Below, piece after piece: positions 46,101 to 56,999 of a stretch of 64,000 nt of DNA. The stretch lies in the NCBI GenBank assembly GCA_021234155.1, contig JAJEKV010000056.1, forward strand, positions 6,448,932 through 6,512,931. The letters are read 5' to 3'. A model generated the notes under the pieces. It searched no databases and was not told where the DNA came from. It saw only the letters and a program-made list of their open reading frames with translations. The stretch is from Isoetes taiwanensis. Its lineage: Eukaryota > Streptophyta > Lycopodiopsida > Isoetales > Isoetaceae. Both the position numbers and the translations under genes were made by a program. Each line of letters starts with the position of its first letter. Position 1 is the stretch's first letter.

Positions 46101-49100
46101 GGCCAACAAATACAGTGACCAAACATGACAAAACAAAAAACTTGTTCCACTGATGCACAAGCTTGCTTCTTGGGTCCAAGATCTAGACATTTGAATTCTT
46201 CTGATTAACAGTTCTAGAACGTACAAAGAATTTCATTCCTAATCCATCTTCTTAACAGCAAGTTAAAGCATGCTAGAAGCAATGCATACCACAATCTATA
46301 CCATAATTATTCCATGTATTAATCCACATTAATTTGAAGATGAAAATGTAGTGGAAGATACACCTACAAGCTGCATTCTCTAATTGCGTTTTATATAAGA
46401 ACTCCAAAACTGATGAAGCTTCCTTTTCAGAGTCAGCAAATGGACCATTAATCAATCTAAGTCTTCGTAGCTTATTAAGCCCTTCTCCCAGTGCTACCAC
46501 AGCTCCACGATGATTCTGTTTTATAATCTCCACGATGATTCTGTTTTATAATGCAAAGCATGATGCATCAAGAAACATTACCTCCACAAGCATCTTTTTA
46601 AGAGCCACCATACAATTTATGGTTTAGACCACCTAACCAATGGACTTGGACTAGAGCATGACCGGTTCAAATGCAGTGAAGAAAGACACTTCTTAGCATA
46701 ACAGATAATTGGAACTGAGATTGCCATTGCCAAATTAATTGTGGTAACTTCACTGCAAGGAAACGCCATCTGCTGTCTATGTTTATCAGCGTGTATTTTT
46801 TATTTCGTTTTACTAATGAGAGTATTTCTTGTGCTCTTCCTTTTCCAATTTCGCTACAAGAGCAGAACCCTATGTGTTTTCGCTTCACTCAATCCATGTG
46901 TAGCAAGGTTATAATTCCATTAGAGGCAATGCTCCATGCAGCTATCCTTGTCCTTTGGTAGGAGAAACACTCTGAATATGGCCTGCAGTGATTACTAAAT
47001 ATTTTCTAATTCTCATGCTGGAACGAAATTCTAAAAGATGGCAACTCAGAAATTCATAATGAATGACTTGCCTTGATATATCCATTATAAGCAAACTATA
47101 TCCATTACAAAACTAAAGGGCCGCTTCAGTGAAGATGGAAACATCGATAATGTAGCTTTGGAAAAAGATATCACTGGTTTTTCCCTGCTGGCTCCCTCAA
47201 TAACACAAGTACAACCGCCAAATGAAGCACAGAATTAACAAATCCTCATGGTTGTTATGAAGTTATCCATAACAGGTAAGTCCGAGATCTGGATCTACAT
47301 ACAGGTAACTGCTAAATGGGCTATAGAATGAATGGAAGCTCACAAGTACACTGATGGTACTGCTTAGTGTTAGAATGTGGGAAAATAATTATAAGCTAAA
47401 CAGGAGAAATGTGACATTTTTATCATAGGGCATAAATGCCAGCTCAATTGGAGCTTAGAAAAGCAAGAAAGAGCAACTAAATGGTTTGCATGATGTATTA
47501 GAATATATCAACTAACAATGTAAGATGTTCCCAATTTGATACTTATACTATTTATAAGCTGATAGTTGAGAAAAGAAGAGTCTTTTATATTGCTAGCTTT
47601 TCTTAGCTTCATCGCCCCATTGCATAGCATTCGTAATGGGCACAACACAATCTCAGTACAAGGACCTATCTGGCACAAAACTGTACCAATATCCCAGTGA
47701 TAGAGCACTTAGTTTGGATCAGGAAGTGAGGAATGCAAGGGCTGGATTTGAGTGTTGGGAATATATGATAATGGACATAGTACAATCACTATAGAAGGAC
47801 CTATCTGGCATTCAGCTTTGCCATTATAGCTTAGTGATAGAGCACACGACTTGCTAGCAGGAGCTTGGCCAAAGAGATACAAACGAGAAGGTCACAGGAC
47901 AGACTCACAAGCATTTAGAAGAGAACATTAACATAGGCGAAGGTTCAGATGAGGGGGGCAAGATGTAACTACTTTATCCCATTAACAGTACTTCAGAATC
48001 AATCGGGTTATTGCTTCCATCATGTTAATGGTACTGCGAGAGATATTAATCACATGCTGCTACCTTATGAACCGTCTGTAAATCTGATTTACAGACCAGA
48101 TGCCTTTCAAGCATTTCCACTGACTGGGATATTGATACTTCTCGCAATATATCACCACAGACCCAGACAGTTTGGCAGAGCATGACATGAACTTGTATAC
48201 AACTGAAAGGATCTGACAATCACATGCATAATAGAAATGTATAACGTACCTTCTCATCAGACCTCTTATTTCCAAAAGCTTTGATCAAATCATGAAACTC
48301 TAGAAAGCTTAACTCCCCATTTCCATCATAGTCCTAAAAATTTCACAATGGCATTTCTAAATTTTGAGATTATTGAAAGGAGGAACAACTATTCTGATAT
48401 GAATTTAATCAATATCAAGAGAACTAATACTGCATCTTTATCACCTGCCATTTTAAAAAATTGGACATACGCAATACGAAGCAAGTAATGGCAAAGTAAC
48501 AATATGCATCCATAGCTAGTGGATGCAACTTCTATTTCTTAAAATATATGTGCATAAAACACAGAAACTTTCCGCCCTCTCAATTTGAGAAATAGAGAGA
48601 AATATGTTGTCAGGCCAAATAGAGAAGGCAAGATAGTTCGTCTCTTATGTGAAATGAGCGGTTGCATCTTTCATGGATCTACAATCAAACATTGTAGTTT
48701 GAATCTATAAAATATGCAGAGATAGAAGAATCTGTCCATGGGGTAGGATCCTAGCAATTAGAAGACTCCCATGTATGACTTATATGTGGGTGACAGGGTA
48801 GGATCTATGCTCCTAGGTAGATCCTTAAGATCTTACATATGGCTCTTGTGCAACACCCATATCTACACCTTAGACACTATGTGTCGTCTGTACACATTAA
48901 CAAATCTTTATTTCTGTCTTTTTAAGATGCATGTCCAAGATCAGCTCCTAAGCAACATCCTATTTAAGCTACAGGTAGACCAACTTTCAATTAAGTATCT
49001 TATTTACTAGGAACTGGGTCTAATTAAAAGAACGAGCTATGGAGCTTAAGCTGGTCCTATAGGATTGAAAATTGTATTAAAGTCACATATCGAATATCAT

Positions 49101-49743
49101 ATTAAATACAACAATAAAGCATTGACCGTAGCATACCTGACTGAGAAAGTGATACAGGGCAACAGTACACTGAAGAAGTCCATGAAGTAGACTTCTTTGT
49201 GGCTCATGGGCATCATTCCACAGACTTTCTAGAATATCGTGGCATTCATAATATTCCCTGGCATTAAACAAGTGCGCTGCCTTGTCAAAACTGTTGAACG
49301 AAGCTCCCAGTTTGCTTCCGCAACACTTGAATCGAAGTTGCCCACCACTGGACCTAAAACTGACATGATCCCAGTTGCAATCGAATCCTCTGCTTGTGAA
49401 TTTAATGGGTTTACGGTACTAGTCGATGCCATTTCACACTGTGCAACTTCGGGGAATACATCTTCAGCCCCCGTTACGAGATTCTCGAGGATAATACCCG
49501 CTGATTCATCAGACGATTCTGCTTCCAATTTCGCAACTTCTATACAATCTCCCACAGATACGTTTGGCAAATCATGTTTTAACTAGAAACGATACTTACA
49601 GATGCATAGAGTTGTTATTCAGTTGTATTATTTGTAATTGTTGCTAAGCATGAGGATGAATCCAGATGATTATCTGCATTGCCGGCTCCAACAGAACCCT
49701 CATTCTCTTTTGCTGGGGTTGTGCCTACGGGGTCGTCCATAGC
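43142..49743 (-). CDS. SNAPIN/BLOC-1 subunit-like gene, interrupted
   Basis: Minus-strand pieces fit one gene. Upstream: acidic N-terminal frames (MDDPVGTTPAKENEG from about 49743, then NVSVGDCIEVAKLEAESSDE 49560 to about 49290, with MSVLGPVVGNFDSSVAEA near its end). Downstream: an exon 43448-43603 encoding LDKLLEDAPLPLIAQTVARL, then SVIHKRVSSMTTMLHIIQAR and a NIERML end, and the last exon 43142-43377 ending ALVQLQ. The SVLGP-D/SS...LDKLLEDAPLP...KRVS.....L..IQ.R..NI.RML series matches plant SNAPIN-like coiled-coil proteins of the BLOC-1 type (from memory, moderately sure). A stop interrupts the 5' frame at about 49650 and no exon covers the expected middle. The intron region holds exons of other genes. 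It may be a functional gene with a very long intron or a pseudogene. Confidence 0.5.
45994..46182 (-). pseudogene. CNGC ion-channel exon fragment
   Basis: After an acceptor (AATGTCTAG|ATCTTGG) the frame reads ILDPRSKLVHQWNKFFVLSC, then LVTVFVGPFFFYLL and VVKVLRTLMRTH, and stops. This is the region just before and through the first membrane span of plant cyclic nucleotide-gated channels (LDP....W N.IFV.SC..A.F.DPLFFY). The rest of the channel, with pore and cyclic-nucleotide-binding domain, is not in the window. It lies inside the intron of another gene on the same strand. Confidence 0.7.
46368..46515 (-). pseudogene. DUF309 exon 2
   Basis: The exon encodes NHRGAVVALGEGLNKLRRLR, then LINGPFADSEKEASSVLEFL and YKTQLENAA. 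It follows directly on the 49137-49289 exon in the order of plant DUF309 proteins (…HLFNQNH.GAM.ELGEGL.KLR…). The donor is GCAGCTT|GTAGGT. The acceptor is duplicated: the 25 bp CTCCACGATGATTCTGTTTT plus ATAAT occurs twice (46503-46552), giving two 3' splice sites 25 bases apart. Confidence 0.75.
48250..48333 (-). pseudogene. EF-hand exon like plant phosphatidylserine decarboxylase 2/3
   Basis: A precise 28-codon exon between TTTTTAG and GTACGT encodes DYDGNGELSFLEFHDLIKAF and then GNKRSDEK. The loop D-Y-D-G-N-G-E-L-S-F-L-E has all calcium-ligand positions. The following LI.AFGN is characteristic of the first EF-hand of plant PSD2/PSD3, and I know no closer match. No neighbouring exon of that gene is found. 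It sits in the same long intron. Confidence 0.6.
49137..49289 (-). pseudogene. DUF309 exon 1 fused to the SNAPIN-like exon
   Basis: The frame reads FDKAAHLFNAREYYECHDIL, then ESLWNDAHEPQRSLLHGLLQ and CTVALYHFLSQ, to a good donor (CAG|GTATGC). It is the helical DUF309 core (FN.g.yy.cHd.lE.lW......R..l.G.lQ). It begins only a few bases from the end of the SNAPIN-like frame, in a different phase and without an intron, so two gene pieces have been joined within about 20 bases. Exon 2 of the same family is at 46368-46515. Confidence 0.75.
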
Positions 49744-49979
49744 CACTACGACAGGCTTGGAGCCTGAAAGATCTGCCGACCACATCCCCACCCTCCGCCA
49801 AGCTCATATGGAATCCATGCCGTCTAAACGTATTCAGGGGTCCAACATGGAAGCTGGATCGCCATTTTTTGGTGAGGGTGAATCTCCTGATGCCATGTGG
49901 CATTCTCTCTATTCCGGAATGGAAGTTGGCTTCATCATTCCGGCAACAAGAAATATTACAGGCGTTTACAGGTCATTTT

Positions 49980-50190
49980 TAAAAGAGCAAGAAAGTTCTA
50001 GGCAAGAACACACAGACGATCCAAACCAAAAGCGTGCCTGCTACTACTTGTATTCAAGTTAAAATAGCAACTACGACAACGGGTATCTTGCCACGTCACA
50101 GATTCTAATAGCAGACTAACTACTTAACTAAATGCTAACAACACAATATAAAGACCACAATTCCTTCTGTTACACTGATGTGCTCCAATA
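49980..50190 (-). repeat. Copia 3' LTR
   Basis: Preceded on the minus strand by the polypurine tract at about 50191-50199. Its first bases read TATTGG instead of TGTTGG. It sits closest to the SNAPIN-like gene. Confidence 0.95.
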
Positions 50191-50220
50191 CTCCCCCTCA
50201 GATGGAATTGTGTATTGATT

Positions 50221-50658
50221 TCAGAGTTTTTGCATGCCTAGCTCTGAAACACATTCCAAAAACCTTCTTTTTGGTAATGATTTAGTGAAAATATCTGTCG
50301 TCATCTTCTGAGTAGCCAGATACTTAACTTCAATCTTTCCTTGTTCTATCTTTTCCCTTGTGAAGTGATACTGGATTTCGATGTGCTTTGCCTTGGTAAA
50401 GTTGGTAGGATTCCTTGCCAAAGAGATTGCTGCCTGATTGTCATTGAAGATGGTCACTGCTCCTTGGTGTTCCTCTCCAAGCTCTTTGATCAAACGCTGA
50501 AGCCAGATTGCCTCCTTTGTAGCTGCGCACAGGGCCATATATTCGGACTCACAGCTTGAAACAGCTATTGCCTTTTGCTTCTTGCTGCACCAGCTAACCA
50601 TCCCTCCTTGAAGCAAGAAGCAAAATCCAGTGCGTGAGTCCATAATCTGCATCAGCAA
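50221..50658 (-). pseudogene. Copia RNase H segment
   Basis: The frame includes KKQKAIAVSSCESEYMALCA, the copia RNase H signature, then a DNQAA motif (FNDNQAAISLARNP) and TKAKHIEIQYHFTREKIEQG, typical of copia C-termini. It is separated from the RT frame by a shift near 50650, where a short stretch between the two frames is scrambled. Confidence 0.9.
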
Positions 50659-51448
50659 ACCCTTGAAGAAGAGAGTTCCTTGAGGATGATGCCTTGCCTA
50701 CTTGAAGTACCAAATTTTGAGTGGAGTAGAGGTAGCGGAGAATTATGGTTACTGCCTTCCAATGATCTGGTCCGAGACAACTTAGGAATTGGCTAACAGT
50801 AACCACAGCAGTGGCTAAATCCGGTCTGGTGCAAACCATAAGGTGCATGAGACTTCCTACTGCGCTTTGATAGGGAATATCTTGCATGTAGGCTTCCTCC
50901 TCTGGACTGGAAGGAAACATCTCTCGGGTCAAATGGATAGATGGAGCTGCAGGAATAGATAACCTTTTGCAATCGGATAATCCAAACTTAGAGAGAAGGG
51001 CTGTGATACTGTTGGATTGGCTGAGAGTGATTGTCCGCTGACCCCGATCACGTACCAATTTGATGCCCAAGAAAAAGCTCAGATTCCCGAGATCTGTCAT
51101 GTGGAATCTGGATGCCAAAAGCTTCTTAAGATGATCAAGACCTCTCCTGTTAGTGCTAGCAAGAATGAGATCATCGACATAGAGTACAATGATAATCCAT
51201 TCATGCTCATTTTTCTTGCAGTAAATGTTCCAGTCAGAGTGACTTCGCTGAAATCCAAGTTCTGCAAAAAACGCATTGATGGTGTGATACCATGCCCGGG
51301 GAGATTGCCGTAGACTATAGATAGATCTCTTCAGCTTGCAAACCAACTGAGACTGTCCATGAGATTCAAACCCAGGAAGCTGCCTCATGAACACCTCCTC
51401 TTCCAAGTTTCCATGAAGAAATGCCGTCTTCACGTCCATTTGATCCAC
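50594..51448 (-). pseudogene. Copia reverse transcriptase, main segment
   Basis: It starts DQMDVKTAFLHGNLEEEVFM and carries the catalytic YVDDLILAS motif, then SFFLGI, PYQSAVGSLMHLMVCTRPDL and FADADYG. The catalytic aspartates are present. A frameshift separates it from the first RT part near 51440. Confidence 0.9.
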
Positions 51449-51810
51449 TTCCTATCTCTAGAAACTGCAATAGCTAAGACAGCTCTGATGGATGAGAGCC
51501 GAGCCACAGGAGAGAATGTCTCTCGAAAGTCTACTCCAGGAATCTCGGAGCATCCCTGGGCCACCAACCGTGCCTTGTACCTGTCCACTTTGTTATGCTC
51601 ATTGAATTTGAGCCTATAGATCCACTTGCATCCGACAATACGTCTGCCTGCTGGCAAAGGTACCAAGTCCCAAGTGTCATTGGCTTGTAAAGACTGAATT
51701 TCCTCGTTCATTGCCAATTGCCATCGATGAGCATCTGCACATTGGCGAGCCTCCTGGAACGTGAGTGGTTCATTGGCTGAGACTGCACAACTAAGAGCGA
51801 AGCGCAGCAA
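51430..51810 (-). pseudogene. Copia reverse transcriptase, first segment
   Basis: The frame holds W..AM.EE (WQLAMNEEIQSLQANDTWDL), GCKWIYRLKFNEHNKVDRYK and ARLVAQGCSEIPGVDFRETF, then SPVARL, the standard start of copia RT. It overlaps the integrase frame by about 100 bases in another phase. Confidence 0.9.
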
Positions 51811-52952
51811 GTTCCTTTCAGTGGGTTTCCAGGCTCTGCTAGACCGTCTACAGGGGAGCGTATCACTGCATTGGTCTGCTCCAGATTGGTATGACCATGG
51901 TCTGATGCATATCCTTGTTCCACCTCAGTCTCAATTTCAGAAATCTCACTGTCACTGTCATCGTCACAGCTGCCCTCTCCTTCTGACTCCACCTCCATTT
52001 GATCACAGTCATGAGGTCTTGCCTTGCCGAGGCTGAAATCTTGTTCGTCAAACTTGACGCTTCTCTGGTTGATGATCCTCCTGCCCCCGGGATCCCAAAG
52101 CTTGTATCCCTTGCTGAGTTCGCAGTAACCAAGAAACAGACATTTGATGCTTTTCCGTTCCAATTTCCCTTGAGTCCGTTCCTCCTTGCTGATGAAGGCA
52201 TATGCAGTACACCCAAAGATGCGGAGATGCTTGACAGTAGGCTTGATTCCACTCCATGCCTCCTCTGGAACCATTCCTTGAAGAGCTTTAGTGGGAAGCC
52301 TGTTTTGGATATACACCGCAACACTCACTGCTTCTGCCCAAAACCTTGATTGCATCTTTGTAGCAGTAAGTAGTGCCCTGGCTCCTTCAACAACAGTCCA
52401 ATTTTTCCGCTCCACAACACCGTTTTGCTCATGCTCATAAGGAATAGACGTTTCATGTCTAATGCCTTGGCCTACCAAGAACTGCTGGAATTCCCCACTC
52501 AAGAATTCTCCCCCTCGGTCTGTGCGAATCCTCTTTATTTTCAGATCTTTTTCATTTTCCACTTCCAATTTCCATTTGCAAAATTCTCCAAAAGCTTGAG
52601 ATTTCTTCTTTAAGAATGATACCCAGGCTTTTCTTGTCATATCATCAATGATCAAGAAGAAATATTTGTTGCCTCCAAGAGATAGGACCCGAGCTGGACC
52701 CCATAGATCCATGTGCACTAACCCAAGTGGTCTGGAAGCTCTTACTGCTACAGCTTTTGGCATCGGAGCCTTGCTCTGCTTTCTCTTTGTGCATCCCTCA
52801 CACAAATGCTTTGTCTTCCCTTTCAAACATGGCAGATCATTTACCAGCCCTGTTTTAGACATTTGTCCCATCCTTCTAAAGTTTGAATGCCCCAACCTCT
52901 CATGCCATACTTGAAGAGTACTTATGGATTGCTGCACCACAAATCTGCCCAT
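51708..52952 (-). pseudogene. Copia GAG-pre-integrase and integrase
   Basis: WHERLGHSNFRRM and the C-x2-C of LCEGCTKRKQ give the zinc-binding N-terminus. The DDE core is represented by HMDLWGP, DDMTRKAWV, IRTDRGGEFLS and SIPYEHEQNGVVERKN. The C-terminal region contains LRIFGCTAYAFI and CLFLGY. The frame is open for 414 codons and then shifts into the RT frame. Confidence 0.92.
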
Positions 52953-52975
52953 GTGAGTCTATACAGCTTCCCTGC

Positions 52976-54290
52976 TCATTGCCCACTTGCTACATGCTGT
53001 CCATGTGGCCCTTTGATCATACATTTGCCATCTCCAAACTCAAGCTTTAACTTCGCATCATCCATTTGAGAGACTGAAAGGAGATTTACAGGAAGACCAG
53101 GAACATAGAGTACCTCATGGATTTCCTTTTCTTCTTTCCCAAGTTTAATCTTGATAGTTCCGGTGCCTTGTACTTTGAGTCGCCCTTTCCTGGTTTGTAC
53201 AGTCCTCCTCTTGGTTTCCTCTTCCAACCGGTAAAAGAGGTCTCTTCTTGGTGTCATATGGTCTGTGGCACCAGAATCAAGGTACCACATGTCTTCCTCA
53301 TGTGCTATCATAGCACATATTTTTGTCTTGATGTCTTGGCTTCCCATGAACCAAGACCTGCACCAATCCATTGCATGCCCAAGCTTGCTCATGAGTATAG
53401 TTTTCCAGCCCTCATCTTCAATAATTCGGGCCATGAAACTTCCATCACTTGCCTCGTCATCTTCCTCGTCACTCTCTGATTCTGTCTGAATCACATGTGC
53501 ACTTGACTTGCGAGGAGTTGTTTTATCTCCATACTTCACTTTCTTCTTTTCCTCATCTTTCTTTGGACGTTCCCCTTTGGACTCAGGACAGTTCCTTGCA
53601 ATGTGACCAGCCTTGTTACATTTGAAACATGTTCTTGTCTCAGTCCTCTCTCTTCCAGCATACAGGGCCGAAGAGTCTTTGCTTGCCCCTCCTCTTTCAG
53701 GTTTCCTCTTACTGGTTCTCACTGCTTCCTCTTGCAAGATATGTGAGCAAGCCCAATCAAGGCTCACCTCCTTTGCTCCGCCAATGACAGCTCTCACTCG
53801 ATCAAATGCTGGTGGCAGCCCAACAACCAGAGCCCCTACAACCGCATCATCAGGTAAAGGCTTCCCCATCCCCTGCAGTTGTTTTGCTGCAGTCCTCACA
53901 TCTTCAATGTAGGTTGATGCATCCTCACCATTGTTCAGCCTCGCAGTAAAGATTTGAGTGTACAGCATCACTTGTTGAGAGAATTGATCCCTCCTGAAAG
54001 CATTGACCAAATAATCCCAAGCTTCTTTAGCAGTGGCAGCCTCTTCAATGCATGGGATTTGCCCATCGTTCACATATCTCATGATCCGATTCTTTGGTTT
54101 CCAATTCAACTGCTTCCACTTTTCCATCTCCTCCTTGGACCCAGTGTCCTCCTTTTTCAGGACTGGAGCAGTTCCCTCTCCTGAACATACTCCCCAAAGT
54201 CCCTTCTCTGCTAGAATTCCCCTGGTTTTGATAAACCATACGTAGGAATTGGCGGCAGTCAGCTTCTCAATTGATCGTTTCTCAGATATG
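52976..54290 (-). pseudogene. Copia gag and protease
   Basis: Upstream of the first long-frame ATG (54127) the same frame is open and gag-like back to about 54290 (EKRSIEKLTAANSYVWFIKT), but no start codon is found there. UBN2-type gag follows, then the knuckle CFKCNKAGHIARNC (~53630-53590) and the protease active site WYLDSGATDHMT (~53290-53250). The frame stops at 52976, in the gag-pol joining region. Confidence 0.9.
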
Positions 54291-54353
54291 ATGAAAGGCG
54301 ATCCTTCTTCCCAAAATCGACCTCTCTGATGTAATCTTTAATTCAGAGAGCCC

Positions 54354-54365
54354 GCTCTGATACCA
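54354..54365 (-). other. Primer-binding site
   Basis: TGGTATCAGAGC on the minus strand directly follows the 5' LTR. It is complementary to the 3' end of plant initiator tRNA-Met. Confidence 0.9.
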
Positions 54366-54576
54366 TAAAAGAGCAAAAAAGTTCTAGGCAAGAACACACA
54401 GACGATCCAAACCAAAAGCGCACCTGCTACTACTTGTATTCAAGTTAAAATAGCAACTACGACAACGGGTATCTTGCCACGTCACAGATTCTAATAACAG
54501 ACTAACTACTTAACTAAATGCTAACAACACAATATAAAGACCACAATTCCTTCTGTTACAATGATGTGCTCCAACA
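54366..54576 (-). repeat. Copia 5' LTR
   Basis: It begins TGTTGGAGCACATC on the minus strand. It is flanked by ATTTT on the outer side and the primer-binding site on the inner side. Confidence 0.95.
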
Positions 54577-54581
54577 ATTTT

Positions 54582-55208
54582 GCCCTTTCTTTTCTTTCCC
54601 CTGTTTTTGCCCATCTTCATCCCCGTTAAAACCTCTTGCATGCAGAAGAAGAATCGCATAGAAGAATCGATGAAAGAATTGATGCGGTGTTAAGCTCTCT
54701 TACATGCAAAAGAAGAGAATCGATGGAAGAATCGGCCAAACAATCATCAATAGGGAACAAAAATCCCCTGTTTCTGCACTTTCTGTTTTTGCTATGAAGA
54801 ATCGACCCATTTACAAGTGCGGGTCTGCAAGAATCAAGCTGGAAGAAGACAGCAGAGAGAGAGAGTTGATGCCCTGCAATAAATAATAGGGAAAAAAAAC
54901 CCTGTATCTTTGCAAAAATGCCGTTTCGTTATATCTTTCGCTCCAACAAAATCCACCGTCCACCATTTCTGCCTACAAAGAATCCCCTGAAAAAATCTTC
55001 TGTCTTTTTTCCCTTCTCGCTCCAGCAACGAAATGGAAAACAAAAACGCTGAGCCTGATCCAGAATCGCCATGGCCGAAAGCCAGCTTCTTAAGCTTTTG
55101 CAGTGCCAGAGCCAAGCTCCACAAGACAGCTTCTTAAGCTTTTGCAGCGCCATAGCCGATGTCGACGAAAAGGGGGGCCTGAAATGGCTCTCCAACTTCC
55201 ATGTTGTC
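54582..55208. other. Sequence continuing the pre-insertion flank
   Basis: Lies beyond the copia element and so originally continued from 49975. It contains repeated GAAGAATCG words and, near 55083-55146, a duplicated CAGCTTCTTAAGCTTTTGCA. No gene is recognised. Confidence 0.4.
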
Positions 55209-55317
55209 GGGAACGGAGCATGGTCCCCCTTTCCGGTTTAGAAGGAACCCGCTCCCGGCTGCCGCCGGTCGCGGGGCCCCCCTTCCAAACCGGAAAGGGG
55301 TCCCATACTCCGTTCCC
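55209..55317. repeat. Foldback hairpin
   Basis: GGGAACGGAGCATGGTCCCC...CCGGTTTAGAAGG and its near-complement CCTTCCAAACCGGAAAGGGG...CGTTCCC form a ~37-bp stem with a GC-rich ~35-base loop. A second small hairpin, GGGTTGCCC/GGGCAACCC, follows at about 55417-55437. It may be a small MITE or a structured transcript. Confidence 0.75.
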
Positions 55318-55439
55318 CAATACCTCAAATCCCAAAAGTCCATAGCCGTTCACAAGAGATATGCCACAAGATTCTTGAATCGCGGCCCTCTATGCGTCTT
55401 GCCCCATACTCCCCAGGGGTTGCCCTACGGGCAACCCAA

Positions 55440-56203
55440 AAAAAGGGTTGTGAATAACGATGAAAGTGAATGGAAATAAAGAAAGTACTACAGGATTAAA
55501 AGATGAGGTGAAAACTTTGAAGGCCAAATATAATGGCAATGGTTCTTTGGATAAGTTGTTTGGTTGTCAAACCCTTGATCATGAGTTTGAGTCCTCCTAA
55601 GCTCACCGCATAGAGCATGCAATTGTTGTTTATGATATTTTTTAAGATGCTTTTTCCATGTATCTGAGATGAAGTATTATGCGAGAGATGAATGCCTATG
55701 TATTCTTCTATAAGTTATTTTTGAAGTCCAAGCATTGAAGATTGAAACACTGGTGCGCATTTTTCTTTTGCAATTTAGGAAGTCTAATATTTAAGTTATT
55801 CAATATTTGAAGGCATTGATAGAAGTTGTACAAGTTTTATATTTTTTATTTTGAGCTATGGATGGCATGATGGATGTGATTGACCTAGAAACGTAGCACC
55901 ACATGACCAGTGTAATTTATTTGTGAGATGTTGTGGAGAAGGGATAAAACGACATACTATGCAGAAGAGCGAGGGTGCCACTGACCTGGATGGACTTGCC
56001 ACCCTATGGTTGATGAAGATGAAGTGATGTTAGAAGTTTTTAGTATTTCTTTTTCTTATAAAACTTTTAAAGATGCTCTTGAAGGATTGAAGACATTTGA
56101 ATACTTTTATGATCTACTTTTGAGAACCACGTTACATGAAGATAAAGATAGAAGATTTCTACAGAATTCATCGGGACGATGCATATTCTTGGAGGGGAAT
56201 AAT
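55440..56203. other. No recognisable gene
   Basis: AT-rich. A 76-codon plus-strand frame (56006-56236) contains SYKTFKDALEGLKTFEYFYD. It runs into repeat B and is not recognised. Confidence 0.4.
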
Positions 56204-56905
56204 GCAGTGTGTTTTATCTTGACTATTTTTGTGTAATGTGCTTAAATTTGTGAAATGTATACATAAATGGAGAACTATCTGGGTGTAATGTGGAAAATGT
56301 AAGAAATATAAAAATATTGTAGAGAAGCATGAGGAGGAATACTTATATTGTATTGAAGTGGAACTTATGGACTTGAAGAAGTATTAAAGTCCTTTATGGA
56401 AATATCTCTATGGTTGACATTTTGATGATGTGTTATGAATCTAGAGGAGCATGGTAGTTGCAAGGAGTTTAGGTGGCCTAGATTTGATCTTGAATTGGCA
56501 AAATCTAGTGAACTTACAGTAGTCAGAATTTAGATCTAAGGTTGAGATTTGTCTAGACCTAGCGACTAGGATCAAGTGGAGTTCTCTTTAAGATAGCCAA
56601 AATTCGTATAGAAAGAAGGCCCAATTTTGGAAGATGACATCTGAGCAAAGTTCTTGAAGTTGTGAGTATCTTTCTTGATCAGTTGAATATTATTATCTTG
56701 AAGTATGATATTTTGAATATGATTATTTTGATGCTCTCATGTGTTATCTCAATTTCTCTAATCTCAAAAGAAATTTATGAATTGGTGCAAGAATTTATGA
56801 TGGTATGATTATGTTGGCGATGTATGATGGCAGTAAAGTGAGGCCTAGCCTATCTCATATACCTTGAGATTTGCTTTGGTTCTTGTCGTTAGCTCTTGGT
56901 CTTGC
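56204..56905. repeat. Dispersed repeat B, copy 2
   Basis: Homologous to 1600-1960. The ~370 bases at 56342-56712 are absent from copy 1. Short AATATGATTATTT-like sequences lie at the joint. Confidence 0.7.
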
Positions 56906-56924
56906 GTTTGCCCAAACCCCCTTT

Positions 56925-56990
56925 GGTTTGGGTGCATATTAACACGGGGGGTGACATAGGGCAGGAGAGGCCCTTTTGTATTCTCTAAAA
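56925..56990. mobile_element. MITE arm fragment
   Basis: CCCCCTTTGGTTTGGGTGCA and ACACGGGGGGTGACATAGGG match the left arm of the 4501-4912 MITE. Confidence 0.75.
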
Positions 56991-56999
56991 TTGTATAAA

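Larger units (their letters stand above)
49980..54576 (-). mobile_element. Complete Ty1/copia LTR retrotransposon
   Basis: The two 211-bp LTRs (49980-50190 and 54366-54576) differ at about six positions (~97% identical), so the insertion is fairly young. The target duplication ATTTT is at 49975-49979 and 54577-54581. On the minus strand the LTR starts TGTTGGAGCACATCA (mutated to TATTGG in the 3' LTR) and ends CTCTTTTA. The primer site TGGTATCAGAGC follows the 5' LTR and fits initiator tRNA-Met. A GAGGGGGAG polypurine tract precedes the 3' LTR. The gene order gag-PR-INT-RT-RNaseH is copia type. The pol frame is broken at least three times. Confidence 0.97.
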
